A stretch of 64,000 nucleotides of DNA from Salvator merianae (lineage: Eukaryota; Chordata; Lepidosauria; Squamata; Teiidae), in the NCBI GenBank assembly GCA_003586115.2, contig QVOM02000049.1, positions 24,071,514-24,135,513 on the forward strand, written 5' to 3'. The notes under the pieces are model-generated. The model ran no database searches. It was not told the origin of the DNA and worked only from the letters and a program-made list of their open reading frames with translations. Position 1 is the stretch's first letter. Each line of letters begins with the position of its first letter. Position numbers and translations under genes: made by a program. Of the stretch, positions 10,674 through 23,102 are shown piece by piece.

Positions 10674-10805
10674 GATTGCATCCAGATGTCACTTACTTAT
10701 TCCACTATTTTTTTTTTTATATTCTGGAATAAAAGACTACTGAGAGTGCTTTATTCTGGAATATCCAGGAGTAGCAGAATAAGTAAGCAATCTCTGAATG
10801 CAGAC
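10674..10805. mobile_element. Short foldback MITE, 132 bp, TTA target duplication
   Basis: The left arm gattgcatccagatgtcac and the right arm (reverse complement gtctgcattcagagattgc) continue into a shared cttacttattc block, giving imperfect inverted repeats of about 35 bp. The target duplication is tta at 10671-10673 and 10806-10808, the sequence preferred by PIF/Harbinger elements. Only one copy was noticed here. Confidence 0.65.
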
Positions 10806-10808
10806 TTA

Positions 10809-13532
10809 GGGATATCCAGAATTTATATAATAAATGCTGGTCTGTACTGTGCCTGTGTTTTTTGTACTTGTTACTCATTGATTTTATTTGTAACTGCTGT
10901 TTTTAAACTTTTGGGGTCTATTACCATAATGAATGCTTGATGACGACGACCACTCATTTATTCCTATTATTTTAAACAGAACCATAACATAAAAATAACT
11001 AAGGACAATAAACAATAAATAATAGATACATAACTTATGACAGATCAATGACATATGGTACAAACTGAGAATGCACTCAGATGGTACTAAATTCAGAAAC
11101 AACATAAAGACTGTTGATAAAGAAGAGATAAAGATATGGTCTATTCTGTCTTTATATATCAGGAGGAATTATACTTGCAGCACAAGAGAGGTGCTTATTG
11201 GCACGGTATTCACAGAGAAAGATATAGTACTCATGACATCATTGGAGTGCCCTGACACATTAGACCAAACACTTACGATTAAAATACCAGACTAAAATTC
11301 TGAAAGTACTTAGGGAAGCATTTTATCACGGGTCCAAGAAAAATCAAAAGGAAGGAAAAGACAGTGTTTATAAAACAAACAAAAACACAAACGAAGCTGG
11401 TTTGCAAAGTTATAGGCTGTAATCTTTACAAAAACGTATCCACTTGTTCAGGATGGCACCCATTACAGATACGACGAGCTGGTTGGATTATCGCGTTTTT
11501 ATTTCCACAAACTGCATTCCTCAACATGCTACAACTTGATATAAATACATCTCAAAGTAGCCATTCAAAAAATATAGGCACAGGATCAATACAGGTTCAC
11601 TCATCCTAAAATTCTTTTTAGAATCTGCGTCTCTTTCAGTTAAGAGAGGGGCCTGTGTATATTTCTAACCTACAGTGCATCACAGAAAAAATCTAGCAAA
11701 TATGTGTGTTATTGAGTGGGGGAAGCCAGGAAGGGGAGGCATTCATCTGAATGAACTTACTGTTACCTTTTTTAAAATTCTAAATAAGTCTTCTTTTTTC
11801 CCCTGATACTGTCTGAATTTGAAACATCTAATTTAATCCACTGAAGGGTCCAGTCTTCCTTTTATTTCCTGTCTGTACTGGGGCAGTCGCCTGTTTCAAT
11901 TATGATTTTCTCTAGCTCCTACATTTTTCGTGCTCCAGCTGGCTCGAAGTGCACTTCCTTGGAAGGTAAAATGTACTAACTGTGCTGATCGGAGACTGAT
12001 AGCTGGTAAGCCACAATATTTAATAGCTGAGCTGATAAGAAAAAAGATTTTTAAACACACACGCATATACTCACAATGTTTGAATCTAAACAAAAGCATA
12101 TCACATTCCGTGGTTCGCAGTGAAAGCTCTTTTTAAAAAGCAGAGCTACAAAATGCTTACAAATATTCACATTTCTGAGCAGGAATGTAATTTCTTCCTA
12201 TATGTCTTCTCCTCTGATGAATTTCTGTACCATACTGTTGATCTGGGACAGCCCAGACCAATTGTTTTATTGAACAGGACTGTGGGATTGATAAGGAACC
12301 ATTGCGAAGCTATGGCCTACTAAAAATAAAATTGTTTTGTGTCAAGAGGGCAAAAACGTAGTCTCCAAGCTGTAAACACAAGCCTGTGTATTTTTTTTCC
12401 TGCTTTATGAAAACCACAAATCTTTTCTTTCCTTCCCTCTTACTTGCAGGCCAGCTTAATTACAGTTTAATCTCTTTCAGTAAGCACCCCCTAAGACCTT
12501 CTCCTCCAAGCAGTGTATTATCAAGACCAGAGCTACAATTAACTATAGATGGCAGGGGCTCCTTTAAACAGTCTAGAAAGTAGAAGAGTAGAAAACTTTT
12601 TTACTGAGAAAGAAAGGAAAGATTATTTACCAGCTTCTAAGTTGCTGCTTCAGTAACTGAAAAAAGTACCATACAGATGTTGATAAACAGTCTAATCTTT
12701 AGGATCAATCAAATCTAACTTGAAAGCAAACTAGATTCTACAGAACTTCAGCTGCAGATAGCATCTGGTTCCCTTGAGGGGGAAAAAGGTGGCAATGAAG
12801 GTAAATGAAGGAAACAACAATTTGGAACACAAGAACTTTACAGTAGAGAGCAGTGTCTTCTAAGTAATCACCTCCAAAAATTACTTATTCGCTTTAAATA
12901 TGTGACAGTTTCTTTGGAGCACATCTTAACCTATGGGCACGAAGGCGGATGTTTAAATAATCCAGCCACACATTATTTATGGCTACAAGTGTCATGCAAA
13001 TATGGTCTGCAGCAAAATGTTGCTACATATTCTCAAACAGTTAAATCAAACCTCCTTTGCCAGGGATCCACACAGCTTGGAACAGCAGCCCTTATCATTC
13101 AGTTCAGGTTTTGGAGCTAAAGAGGAGCTGGGAAGATGACTGCAGGATACCTTTTTATATTTTCTGTTTCTCCCTTGAGATTTTGCCTCAGAACAAGTAA
13201 ACTTATCAAAGGCCGAAAGCCCCCCTGAGATTACAATAGCAGCCACTACTGTCCTAGGCGTAAAAGTAGAACGTAAGTATGTACTTGCATCTCAGCTTAA
13301 TAGCCTAAGATGTACACACATTTCAGTCTTTTGCATGTAATTCCCCTCTTTTAAGAGAGTGGAGAAACAACCCAGGAAATCTCAGTCAGTTGTGGTTTCT
13401 CTTTATTTTGAACTTGGATACTACTTTTGGCATGCAGTCCATGCTGGCATCTGACTATGGCTTAATGTCCAGGCTTAGCCATGACTTCCAGTTTAGATAC
13501 ATAAGAAAAGTACGAATGTGGTGTGTTGGATA
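10809..13532. other. No gene recognised
   Basis: AT-rich sequence with several open frames of 65-85 codons that have no recognisable motifs. I see no repeat that I can name. Confidence 0.45.
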
Positions 13533-13580
13533 TATGAAGGACCAAGTTACTGCCTGTATGAAGGACCAAGTTACTGCAGG
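13533..13580. repeat. Two-copy 24-bp tandem duplication
   Basis: The unit tatgaaggaccaagttactg plus four bases occurs at 13533-13556 and 13557-13580. The copies differ only near the last bases (cctg versus cagg). Confidence 0.9.
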
Positions 13581-14194
13581 GTTCATTTATAGGTTGGTTT
13601 ATTAATTTTCAGCATTGGCCAAATGTTCTCAATAAATCAGCTTCCTATAGCCATACTGAGCTGGAAGAGCTGTAGTCCCAGACAGAAAGCTTCCTTCCTC
13701 CTGAAATGTTCACATATTGTACAAAGACGATGGACTGAAAAAGAAATGCAACTTCACCCAACCTAGTCCTGTCCTTTTATATTTACTGTTTGTCAAACTG
13801 ATAACATATTTGTGCTTAACAATTTGTGCTTAAGATGAAAAATTGAAGGGTTGTATAATTAAATAGACGAAGGACTGTAAATTCTCTGCTTTAATGTCAC
13901 ACTGAGAAACCAACTGTTAATTTTAAAGCTAATATTTCGATTAAGGGAAATTGGTAAAAGCATTTTATTGTTGATACAGATTTCCCATTCTTGAAGCAAA
14001 AGTGAGTCCTCCTTATTCTAAACTTTGCTGTGAATGTAATAAATCTGTTGGTACTTTCATTGATGATTGGAATATGAAGAGGCTCAGAGATATTGGAAGA
14101 CAATCTATTCATGCAGCAGATTTTGTATATATCTTCAAAGTTTCAACCTTTTTTTAAAAAAAAAATGTAACATTTTTACAATACCTATACTAAC

Positions 14195-14337
14195 CGAGAG
14201 ATTTGACTCTATATAATCTTTGTGGCGAGGATCAGTTACACACAGAAATGGAAGAGCCTTGATCCGAAGGCTGGTTGTCAAAGCAATGGGAATATACTTC
14301 CTTTTCCAAACTGTCCACACAGCTACGACTTCAAAAC
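14195..14337 (-). pseudogene. Exon-like block of unknown identity (downstream block)
   Basis: On the minus strand a 143-nt block lies between a CAG acceptor-like site (at 14338-14340) and a GTTAGT donor-like site (14189-14194). One frame is open throughout and encodes 47 residues, including the stretches VWKRKYIPIAL and VTDPRHKDYIESNLS. I do not recognise a family. The phase of this block does not join in frame to the block at 14524-14734: a direct join meets a stop within a few codons. Either an exon between them is missing, the gene is decayed, or the resemblance is chance. Confidence 0.22.
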
Positions 14338-14523
14338 CTGGACCAAGATCAGAAGACTTGGAAATCTTTTATTGACTTTAACATAATGACTTTAACTTCT
14401 TGACTTAATTTAATAACTTTAACATCATCTTCTTATTTTCATGTATAGACTATAACTTGTTTTTTCGTTAAGAGGGTCTGCTGAATTTCTCTCTCAAACT
14501 GTTATTTCTGTTTTTACACTTAC

Positions 14524-14734
14524 CTTCTTGTAATATTTGGGACATGTATTCCCTGATCTTTTTTTAATAAAAATTGCTGAGTCCCTCCATGCATTATTGG
14601 GCTGCAACATAGATTTTGGATCCACAACTTCCATACCATCCTCCAAGAGACAATGTAGTTTGAATTTATGATCAGTGCACCAGGGTGTAATATTTGTTAT
14701 AGAAGTGGTGCCATTACCATCGGGTTTAAAAAAA
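14524..14734 (-). pseudogene. Exon-like block of unknown identity (upstream block)
   Basis: On the minus strand a 211-nt block follows a pyrimidine-containing CAG acceptor (14735-14737) and ends at a strong GTAAGT donor (14518-14523). The open frame has a composition like a globular protein and includes LLEDGMEVVDPKSMLQP and FIKKRSGNTCPKYYKK. No domain is recognised. It is the best candidate in the window for a real coding exon, but it could equally be an isolated remnant. Confidence 0.27.
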
Positions 14735-15271
14735 CTGGAGGGATGCACAAGAAAATATAACAGGCATAGTTAATAAAACAGTTCAATTGTTATCAATATT
14801 TAAAATGCTAAAAATATTTCAAACTTAGAACAGCCATCTGCAGCATAAGATGTCAATCACATACATGCTTTTAGCTGTGAGATCGACATCCATGAAAAAC
14901 TGGAAAAATGCTGATGTTAAATTTGAATACAGTACTTGGCCTGCTTACCTGCAGGACTTGGCAATTGGAAGTAAAAATATAAATACTCTCCTAATGTTTT
15001 CCCTGTTAAAACTTTGGTGAACATTGCCTCTTTTATAAAAGACTGGCCTTGTATTCTATATGCTTCTGAGTTCTTGGGAGGGTTATATTTTAAATATGTT
15101 TTAGTGCTTTGTATTTTTTTATTTTTTTTTGTAGGCTGTGACCCAACCTGGGACTTTTGGGTGAAGGGCAAGATATAAATGTACACTATACACCCATATG
15201 TGTGTATACTGTATATATAGGTGCTTGGGAGAACCTAGAATTTGTAGCATACCCACCCAAACCCCCATTAA

Positions 15272-15496
15272 GGTTGTGTTCATACGTAATAAAAGGGGTG
15301 CCTCAGAGGTATCTCAGAGAGACAGTGTGTGGCCCTTGTATTCCCAAGCCTTCTCTAAATCACCTTTTCTAGCACAGAATTATTACGAGAGGGGGAGGAA
15401 CAGACTGATGTGTGAACAATCTCACCTCAAAGCCATCTCTAAGCCACCTCAGAGGCACCTCAGAGATGCTTCTTTTAACTGTGTCTGATCACAGCC
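15272..15496. mobile_element. Foldback MITE, family D, 225 bp
   Basis: The left end is ggttgtgttcatacg and the right end, read on the other strand, is ggctgtgatcagacac. Both arms then run into a cctcagag/ctctgagg segment. The flanks are taa (15269-15271) and tga (15497-15499), a 3-bp duplication with one change. A related copy is at 40222. Confidence 0.55.
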
Positions 15497-15499
15497 TGA

Positions 15500-17000
15500 G
15501 TTCTAAGAGTATACGCACTCCTAAACATGCCTTGAGAACTATGAAATATTCAGATCAAAATGTGCACATTTAGGAACTGATTGGCTCCTTAGAGAAATCC
15601 ATCTATGCTTCAGGTAAACCTTGGCTACCAGAAGATCTACTCTATTATATACATCATTACTTTTTTTCTTTTTAAATAAGGCAGGAATAAGCTGTGGAAC
15701 AATCTAGAGACAATGCAAGGATGAAAAAAAAGAAGCCCTAAATAGATTCTCTTTCAATACTTTTCCCGCCCTGTTCACTTTGCCTTCTGCTTCCCTTCCT
15801 GAGGTTATTTTTACATCTCTTGAGCCATTAACATTTTCTCTACCACTTGGCTTTACTAAACACCATGCCTCATAAAATAGGGATTTAAATCTTCACAGAG
15901 TAAATGAAATTCATTTCTTGTTCAGCTCCTCCTACCACCTAAGGTTTTCACTCTAAATGTCTGGTTACAACCCAATCATGAGCATAAAAGCAATTGAATA
16001 AATGAAACTATGATGTAAGTGTAAAATATTAGTGTCCAGACATGCAAGATGTATGCAGGTATTATGAAGCCTCCACAGCTGTAGAAGCCTGGAGCTCATG
16101 CAGTGCTACAGGTTTAACAGGATCCATTACCAGTAAGGAGTTTTATTTGCTTAATAAATTACATTCAAAAGCACAATAGCTAGGCTTTTAGCTGTAAAAT
16201 TGCCAAAATTTGTCAGTGACTGCTTTCTGGTTATAAATAGTCAAATAATGTACAACTCATTAGATTTTTGATTCCCTGTGCAATTCTTTCTAGCTATTAC
16301 TCAGAAAACATAAAAAGGAACTCTAGATGACATTTTATAGAGGTTATAAATTGCTATAAGGAGATGACATGGGATAAATCTGAAGGCAGGGTGAGGGCCA
16401 CAGTAAAGCCAAGGGTATAAATCAGAGTTAGTGCAATGTGTGGGCGTTCTGAAACAATCCCAAAATCGCCAAGGTACAAATAGATAAGAATTGACTGCAG
16501 CAAATGAAAGTTTATTGTGAAGGTGAAAAGCCACTGATGAGTAAAATTCTTAGCAATTGAAAGTGATTTACAAGTTTAATGATTATTAGATTGATCTAAC
16601 AGAAGAGCCCTTCCATCCAGAAAATAGGAATTTTGCTATGTATGGCCTATTTCAGTAAAACATTTGCAACACAAAAGCTACACTAAATCCCAAAGACATT
16701 GCTCTGCTTCTCCAGCCTCTTGCACAAGGAGATGAAAAGTGCTACTCTTATACAAGACAGCATGAGTGACTGCACTGTACAAGGTCTGGAGGAACATCTC
16801 CGGTTTGACTACTTGCCTTCATATCGTTAATGACGTATTAATGATTATCATTTGTCAGATGAGGTTTTTATTTCCTTTATATTCAGAATATCCCATAAAA
16901 AGAGGTACATCAGGTTAAGAGACACACAAATGAATCTTTGAATCCAGGCTTCTTTACCTTTCAGTCTAAAATTACTATGCCACTGATAATCTGGTACAGA
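15500..17000. other. No gene recognised
   Basis: AT-rich, no coding signal and no nameable repeat. Confidence 0.5.
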
Positions 17001-17262
17001 TTAAGAACACAAGAGGAGCCTGCTGGATTGGGTCATAGCCCATCTCACAAAGTGGCCCACCACTTCCTACTGGGCATTCCCAAGCAGAAGACAAAGGGAA
17101 AACCTTCACCTGCTCTCAGCTCCCTGAAAATGGCCTTTAGAGACATCTTGCCTGTGTCTCCAGCCTGGAGGTGGTACTTAGGCATCCATCCAAGGAGCCA
17201 CTGCTACACCTGTCCTCCATGAATTTGTTTAACTTTTTCTTAAAGCTATTCTGTCTGGTGAA
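17001..17262 (-). mobile_element. CR1 LINE 3' end
   Basis: It reads from AAGAACACAAGAGGAGCCTG at the element's 3' terminus through to tcctccatgaatttgt near 17214-17229, a stretch typical of the CR1 3' region in amniotes. Length about 260 bp, 5'-truncated. Confidence 0.8.
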
Positions 17263-17714
17263 AATTGCATAGAATTAGCACTTGCTGAACACTGCAAACC
17301 AAAACAGGAGTTCGCTGATCTTCATAGCGATCCATATTGTCTGACTTGGGAGTGAGGTGAGAAAAACCTGAAGATTGCCAGCATCTGATAGAAAGATTGC
17401 CACTATGCAGTAACAGAATAGATTACCACTGAAAAGATCACCACTATGCAACAACTGAAACTATTTTACATACTATTCCAAACCCGGTTCCTATTCTTTA
17501 AAAGTATTCATTCTTAAACTTCTTGTTTCGGACTAAATCATAGAACGTACGATGTGGGGAAGTGCTATCTCAACACAAGCTAGTACTAAAAAACTAATAC
17601 TGATGTTTTCCCCAAACAGTTAATGTACTTGAAGGATCCAGTCTAGCAACATCTTACTGAGTTTGTATTCAAAGCAACCACTTGGTAGTGTGTAAGAGAT
17701 CTCTTAGGCAAAAA

Positions 17715-17767
17715 TTATTACATTGTAACAGCTAAACATTATTACATTGTAAATTATTACATTGCAA
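17715..17767. repeat. Short attattacattg tandem-like repeat
   Basis: Three near copies of attattacattg(t/c)aa occur within 53 bases, separated by short spacers. Confidence 0.7.
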
Positions 17768-18013
17768 GGAGTTGAGAGCAGCTGAAGGAATTCTTGCTCT
17801 TGGATTTGATGTAATTGTATACATACTTGATATGGTCACTAACAAATCAGCAAAGGACTTCATTCGTTTGTTCATTACACCGAAATTCATACTGCAAGTA
17901 TTTATATTAACATCTGTAAAGCATGAAATTATATTAAACTGTGGTCTCAGAGTACTGCCTCTCACATTCCTTAGCCAAACCTTGCTTGAAAACTCAGCTT
18001 TTTGATTTTCATA

Positions 18014-18231
18014 GGGCCCAGTCACATCTAACATTTAATCCCGCTTCAGTCCACTTTGGGATTGAAAGAACACATCGGCAAAGTGACTAACCGTTTTCCT
18101 TCCACATTAACCCAAAGGTGGATTTTCTGAGTTAGATAATGTTGAAAGAAAATATCTTATTGCTTCACTGATGTGTTCTCTCAGTCTGAAGTGGACCAAA
18201 GCTAGATTACAACTTAGGTGTGACTGGGCCC
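18014..18231. mobile_element. Foldback MITE family B, intact, 218 bp
   Basis: It starts gggcccagtcacatc and ends gtgtgactgggccc. The target duplication is ata at 18011-18013 and 18232-18234. The two halves are inverted repeats over nearly the full length, including agaacacatcggcaaagtga against its partner tcactgatgtgttct. It serves as the reference for the split copy at 6084-6802. It encodes nothing. Confidence 0.88.
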
Positions 18232-18234
18232 ATA

Positions 18235-19160
18235 TAGTCATACTTCGGCCTCGGGGCTAGATTTCCCAGAAATGATGCCAGAATTCAATCTGCAGAGACG
18301 GTTGCATTGACTTCAATATGAAATTGGGGCTTAGGGGAACACACAAACTGGGCGGAAGAGGGAGGGCAGCCATGGCTGGAGTGGTCCGTTGCTGAGTGTG
18401 CTTGTCCAGTTGGAGGTTGGTGCCAGGGAAGGGGCAACGGAAGGCAATCAGTAGGGGAGTGCTGGGCTGGTGATTGGAGCACTGAAAAAAAAGGTTTGCA
18501 TCGCACTGGCTGCTTCAGGGGCAACTGAATTGCTGAAGCATGAAGTTTTCCTCCTTGCTTCTTGCTTCAGCAGCTCACTGTTCAGACCTAGCAGCAACCA
18601 GCAGTGTGACTGACACAGCTCCCTTCTCATTTTCTTAATGGTCCTATCACAGCCTCAGCAAATGTGCCCCCGCAACCCCAAACACCCTTTTTTTGGCCCA
18701 AAAGCCTGGTGAGGGAGTGGGAGCCAAACCACGTCATACTGACTAACCAGGGACACGTTAATTGCGATGGTCACAATCCGTCATATACCCAATAATGAAA
18801 CCATGCCATTGGAAACCACATGCATTAAAGTACAACTATATTAACATTTTCCACCAGTTCTAACTGCAGAAAAGAAGGATCCAGAGCACCACTGGGATGA
18901 ATCTGAGGATTAGATTTATCTCATTTGTACTCCTATTGCTTACTTCTCCCTAAAGTTACCCATTTAAAGAAATGTATGTGAAACTAAACTCTGAACCAAA
19001 GTTTTGTCTAACTCTGACTTAAATATCTTGTCCTGAGAGTATAAACTGCATGTGGGGATAGTTGATAGACTTGCATACATGTTTTCCCTCCCAATAGCCT
19101 TGGTGAAGATAATCTTGACTGAGACCATTTTTGGAAGATCAGTGACCAAAAACTCTTAAT
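18235..19160. other. No gene recognised
   Basis: A slightly GC-richer patch at about 18240-18700, then AT-rich sequence. I see no motif in its short open frames. Confidence 0.45.
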
Positions 19161-19187
19161 AAACAAACAAACAAACAAACAAACAAA
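19161..19187. repeat. (AAAC)n microsatellite
   Basis: About six and a half uninterrupted units of the AAAC tetranucleotide. Confidence 0.95.
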
Positions 19188-19808
19188 TCTTCTGTCATTT
19201 CTAGTTCAATCCTTAAATTCTACTTAGGGCATCCTGTAACGTTCTCTCTACGTTAATAGTGCCTTATAAACAAAAGCACTTAAATAAAAGTACCTGTGAA
19301 GCAGAAAAGAGCTTTGGTTCAACCTTATTCCTTTTTCTATCATTCTGTATCCTTGCCCAAGTAAACTGCTCCAAACCGTCTTTCACCTCTGGTTTGCTTT
19401 TTAAAAATTATACAGTCTTGAATCTGAACAGGTAAGATTTGAACTAGGACAAGGGAGACTTTGGCTGGCTCCAAATAGCACAAGAAGCCTCAGTCATATT
19501 TACAAGGTTCCAAGCTTGTTTGGTCATCTGAGTGTCGACTGTCCAACCACTGCTAATCAATCACAATTTTGAAGTGCCTAGCAGTAATTTCTCTCACTAT
19601 CTTGAAGCTCCTTATCAGGTACAGCAAAGATTAGCTCCAGTTCCCTGCATGTATTTCTTGCTTTAGGTTCAGCTTCTTTTCCTGTTGTCCCACAGTCTAC
19701 AGAGATGAAAACTCAGAAATGTCTACCTAAATGCTTTTCAGATCATTTAATTTTTAATGTCTGCAAAAATCCTGACAGCAGCATCCAGTGCTACATAAGG
19801 GCACTTTA

Positions 19809-21282
19809 GGCGCAGTCAGACACGGCATTTAATTAGTTTACAGGCCATCTTCAGTTCTGGCCTGATAAAACATTGCCTTTCCATACTATTTTGGATTTAA
19901 ATTGTCCAAATTAGGACTATTTTGCATTCATATCAAGTGAGTTCTCATTCCTTTTCAGATCATTACCCATTTTATTTTGCAAAGTGAGAACGTGCAAGTA
20001 GACTATTTGGGGAGGGAACCATACTTTTTGGGTGTGCACAGGGAGGGCTCCCCATGTCCCCCCATCCAATGACAGACTTTGTTTTGGGCATTGTATTCAG
20101 AAGGGTAAGAATGTCACTATTGGGGTGGGAAAGGTGCACAGCATCTGGCATATATTTCTTCATTTCCACTGCATTATCCTGTTTTGCACTTTCAAACTGT
20201 TTCATTTTTTTACAAGAGGAGAAGCACTGGAAGTTACGCTTCATTTGCCTTGGGCAACACCCTGTTCCACAGTTGACTGGTCACCACAGTCCAAACCCAA
20301 AATGCATGCCTTCTTCTTTCTTTCAGTCCCTGCAAAGAGGAGGACAATTCTATACTCCATTTTCGTTTCTCTCCTGTCCCTACAAGGAGAAGGACACAAT
20401 GTTTCCTCCCTTTTCTTTAGCAATGCATAAGGGAAACAATGTTTCCTTTCATTAAAAGAGGACTTTTGCATAAAACCGGCACTGTGTTTGAGTGGCTCTA
20501 GGACAAACAACACAGTACAGTCTATCAAGTCTCCTTTGAGAACACCAGGGGTATGGGGGTGCATGCTGGTTGATATAAGCCTCAGCTGCACCTGTTTGGA
20601 GATGCAGTCCCCTTAAGTCAACAATGATGATCCGCATCACCATCAACTTCGCCAACCATACCACACAACTTCATTGTGGGACACATGTCACCTTGGATGT
20701 TGGGGGGGAGGTGAGGTGTAGTTCATTGACCACTAACTTCATTATCATGAATACTGATCCCCTCACACATTCCCCCCTTTTCACTGAGCTCTCCCCCCTT
20801 GCACACTGCTATGAAATTGCACAATTGCACAAAACTGGAATTATGAAGCAGAAATTGAGACTTGGCATTCAAGAAGTTTTACTGTGTGGTAGATGTGGAA
20901 CTGAAGTTGCGCTTGGGTAAATACAGGCTGGAGGGGCAGAAAGAACAAATGGTGAATGACCAGTAACACCACCAAGGGAATCCATGTTCTGATGCAGCAA
21001 TGGGGAGATACAATGGGTGGAGTTTGACTTTCCTACCCCTGTGAAGTCAAGTTTTGAATGCTGGAACTGCATTCACTCACTGACTGCACAGGATGGAGAA
21101 TCTGGTGAGGGATGAAAGAGAAAGGTACAGTTTCCCCATGCTGAGCATGGGGAAAATGAGAATTGAGAAAGAGCAAGTCAGAATTGAGTTTGTGTTATAA
21201 TATAAATGTGCGAACAACAGGATCACATACTCAATCCTCATTACCCCAATATGAATTATCCCTATGATGTCTGACTGTGCCC
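19809..21282. mobile_element. Candidate 1.47-kb DNA transposon
   Basis: The left end ggcgcagtcagacacgg and the right end, read on the other strand, gggcacagtcagacatc match over about 16 bp. The flanks tta and ttt differ, so the target duplication is not clean. Open frames of 132 and 133 codons at 20032-20430 and 20054-20455 overlap each other and show no transposase motif. The pairing of these two ends is inferred; they could belong to different elements. Confidence 0.4.
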
Positions 21283-21285
21283 TTT

Positions 21286-22526
21286 TAGTCATATGATAAA
21301 CGGTCTGCCCTTCTCACCTGTTACAGTTCCTGATGCTTCCTCAAATTTGTCTTGAAGGAGTATGCCATCACCCCTTCCCCCTCTCAAAAAGCAAAAGGGT
21401 AAAAGAAGTTGTAGGAGATCAAGTCAGTCTTGTTGGTAGGTGGATTGTTTAACAAACACATTATTTCAGTTATTGCTTAGGGGATTGAGCAGTAGGAGTG
21501 TAAAAATGCCACCTCAAATGTTTTTGAAGCATCTGAGACCCCCCTCTATAGCAGGACCATGTTTGCTAGGTAGAACACCTAGCAAACTAGCCCCTACGAG
21601 CCAGGTGAGCATCTGAGATCCTGTCTTGTACAGCCATACTCTGCACTTCTTAAAATAGGAATATATTAATAACATTTAGCTAGTTTGATCTCTAAGTACA
21701 TCTGGCCTGAGAAAGCCTAGATACAATTTGAGAGAAAACTTGCATAATAAACTAAACCTTGGGGGATATTTACATCCTTTTGCTGGGAAAGTTCATTCTC
21801 CATCTGAGTTTCCTTAGATTTGTTGTCTAATATACTGCTTTGTAGAAAGGAAACTGTATCCAACTTTAGCTAGCCTAGAGAGAGAAAGCACGCCAATAAT
21901 TTTAGGTTTTTGGAGGGGAACCCCGTTTCCTGTCACTCATATTAGTTTTCCTTTTGGCATCTTCTATCATGAAGGGGAGGAAAACATAGTGATAAAACAG
22001 ACAATTACAGCAGAAATTATCATTCCTTCGCTTCAAGAATTAGCTATTCGAACTTTGCTGTCTTCCAACATTGTAGCCACTATGAAAAACTTACAAGAAA
22101 TGGTTGCCAGCTGGCACTAATCAGAAGTATGTATATTCAGCAATAAAGAACACAAATTACAAATACTTATGTTGTATTTTGCTTTAAGCACTACGCATTG
22201 CTGTAGACTGTGGACATTCTAGAGAAAGCTAAGGAACACATCCCACAGGAAAACGGAAATATTGGCAAAGAGGTCTGGCAGCCAAGTGTAAGGTCCAAAG
22301 GGAATGCCAAACTAATACAGACACAGATGGAAAAATTAGGCACATGAACTTGCTAGCATATTATACAACTGTGGCAAACTTCCATTACTTACTTAGGCAC
22401 ATTTTGTGATCTCTGAACAGCAGGCCAAGCCAAAAAGAAAATTCTTTATCCCACCCATCTCAGAAGAGTCTGAAGTAACATATAACCAATATTAATAAGT
22501 AATTCAAAGCATCCAATTCATTGAAA
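21286..22526. other. No gene recognised; one short perfect hairpin
   Basis: Mostly unremarkable. It contains a perfect 11-bp stem gtttgctaggt / acctagcaaac (21561-21571 and 21577-21587, loop of 5), flanked on both sides by gcatctgaga segments (about 21529 and 21608). Confidence 0.5.
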
Positions 22527-22706
22527 TAAGAACATAAAAACATAAGAGGAGGCCTGCTGGTTCAGGCCAAAACCCATCTAGTTTAGCATCCCATCTCACA
22601 CAGTGGCCCAACTTTTGTTTCTGGGCATTCTCAAGCAGAAGGCAAAGATAAAATCTTCACCTGCTCTCGACGCCCTGCAAATGGCCCTTAGAGGCTACCT
22701 GCTTAT
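22527..22706 (-). mobile_element. CR1 LINE 3' end
   Basis: It starts aagaacataaaaacataaga and continues through the subfamily-specific cattctcaagcagaaggcaa and the aatggcccttagaggc block shared with the copy at 9877. 5'-truncated. Confidence 0.75.
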
Positions 22707-23013
22707 GAATATATGAACATAGGAGTAAGTCTACAGTATCAGCCACAGCCCATCTAGTCCCGCATCCTGTTTCACAAAGGCCCTTTCTGCACTGGGCCTT
22801 ATTCTGGATTATATCTCAGAATAGGGACCTGCCATCTGCATGCTAGTGCAAACTATGGTAGGCCCTGGGCAAGACCTTTCATAGTTTGCACTAGCGTATG
22901 GATGGCAGGTCCCTATTCTGGAATATTATCCACAACAAGGCCAAGTGCAGAAAGGGTCAAAATGTCCACCAGTTTCATCTGGGCACTTGCAAGAAGAAGA
23001 TACAGACAAAATA
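22707..23013 (-). mobile_element. Second CR1 LINE 3' end, split by a MITE
   Basis: The left part (22707-22778) has cccatctagtcccgcatcct. The right part (from 22962) resumes with gtccaccagtttcatctggg, which follows in intact copies. The interruption is exactly the family C element at 22779-22958 plus its aaa duplication. Confidence 0.7.
22779..22958. mobile_element. Foldback MITE family C, 180 bp, inserted in CR1
   Basis: The ends are ggccctttctgcactg and agtgcagaaagggtc. The target duplication is aaa at 22776-22778 and 22959-22961. The halves are inverted repeats: for example, atagtttgcactag in the right half is the complement of ctagtgcaaactat in the left half. It sits inside the CR1 copy at 22707-23013 and is therefore younger than it. 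Confidence 0.85.
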
Positions 23014-23102
23014 GAACAAAAAAGAGTAACTATTTATACACACTTAAATTTTCAAATTTCCTTATAGTGGAAAATAAAAGTTAATCTATAAAAATATATA
23101 CT

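Noticed and set aside
20032..20591. Overlapping open frames of 116-133 codons
   Set aside because: No transposase or other motif; overlapping frames on both strands indicate composition and not coding.
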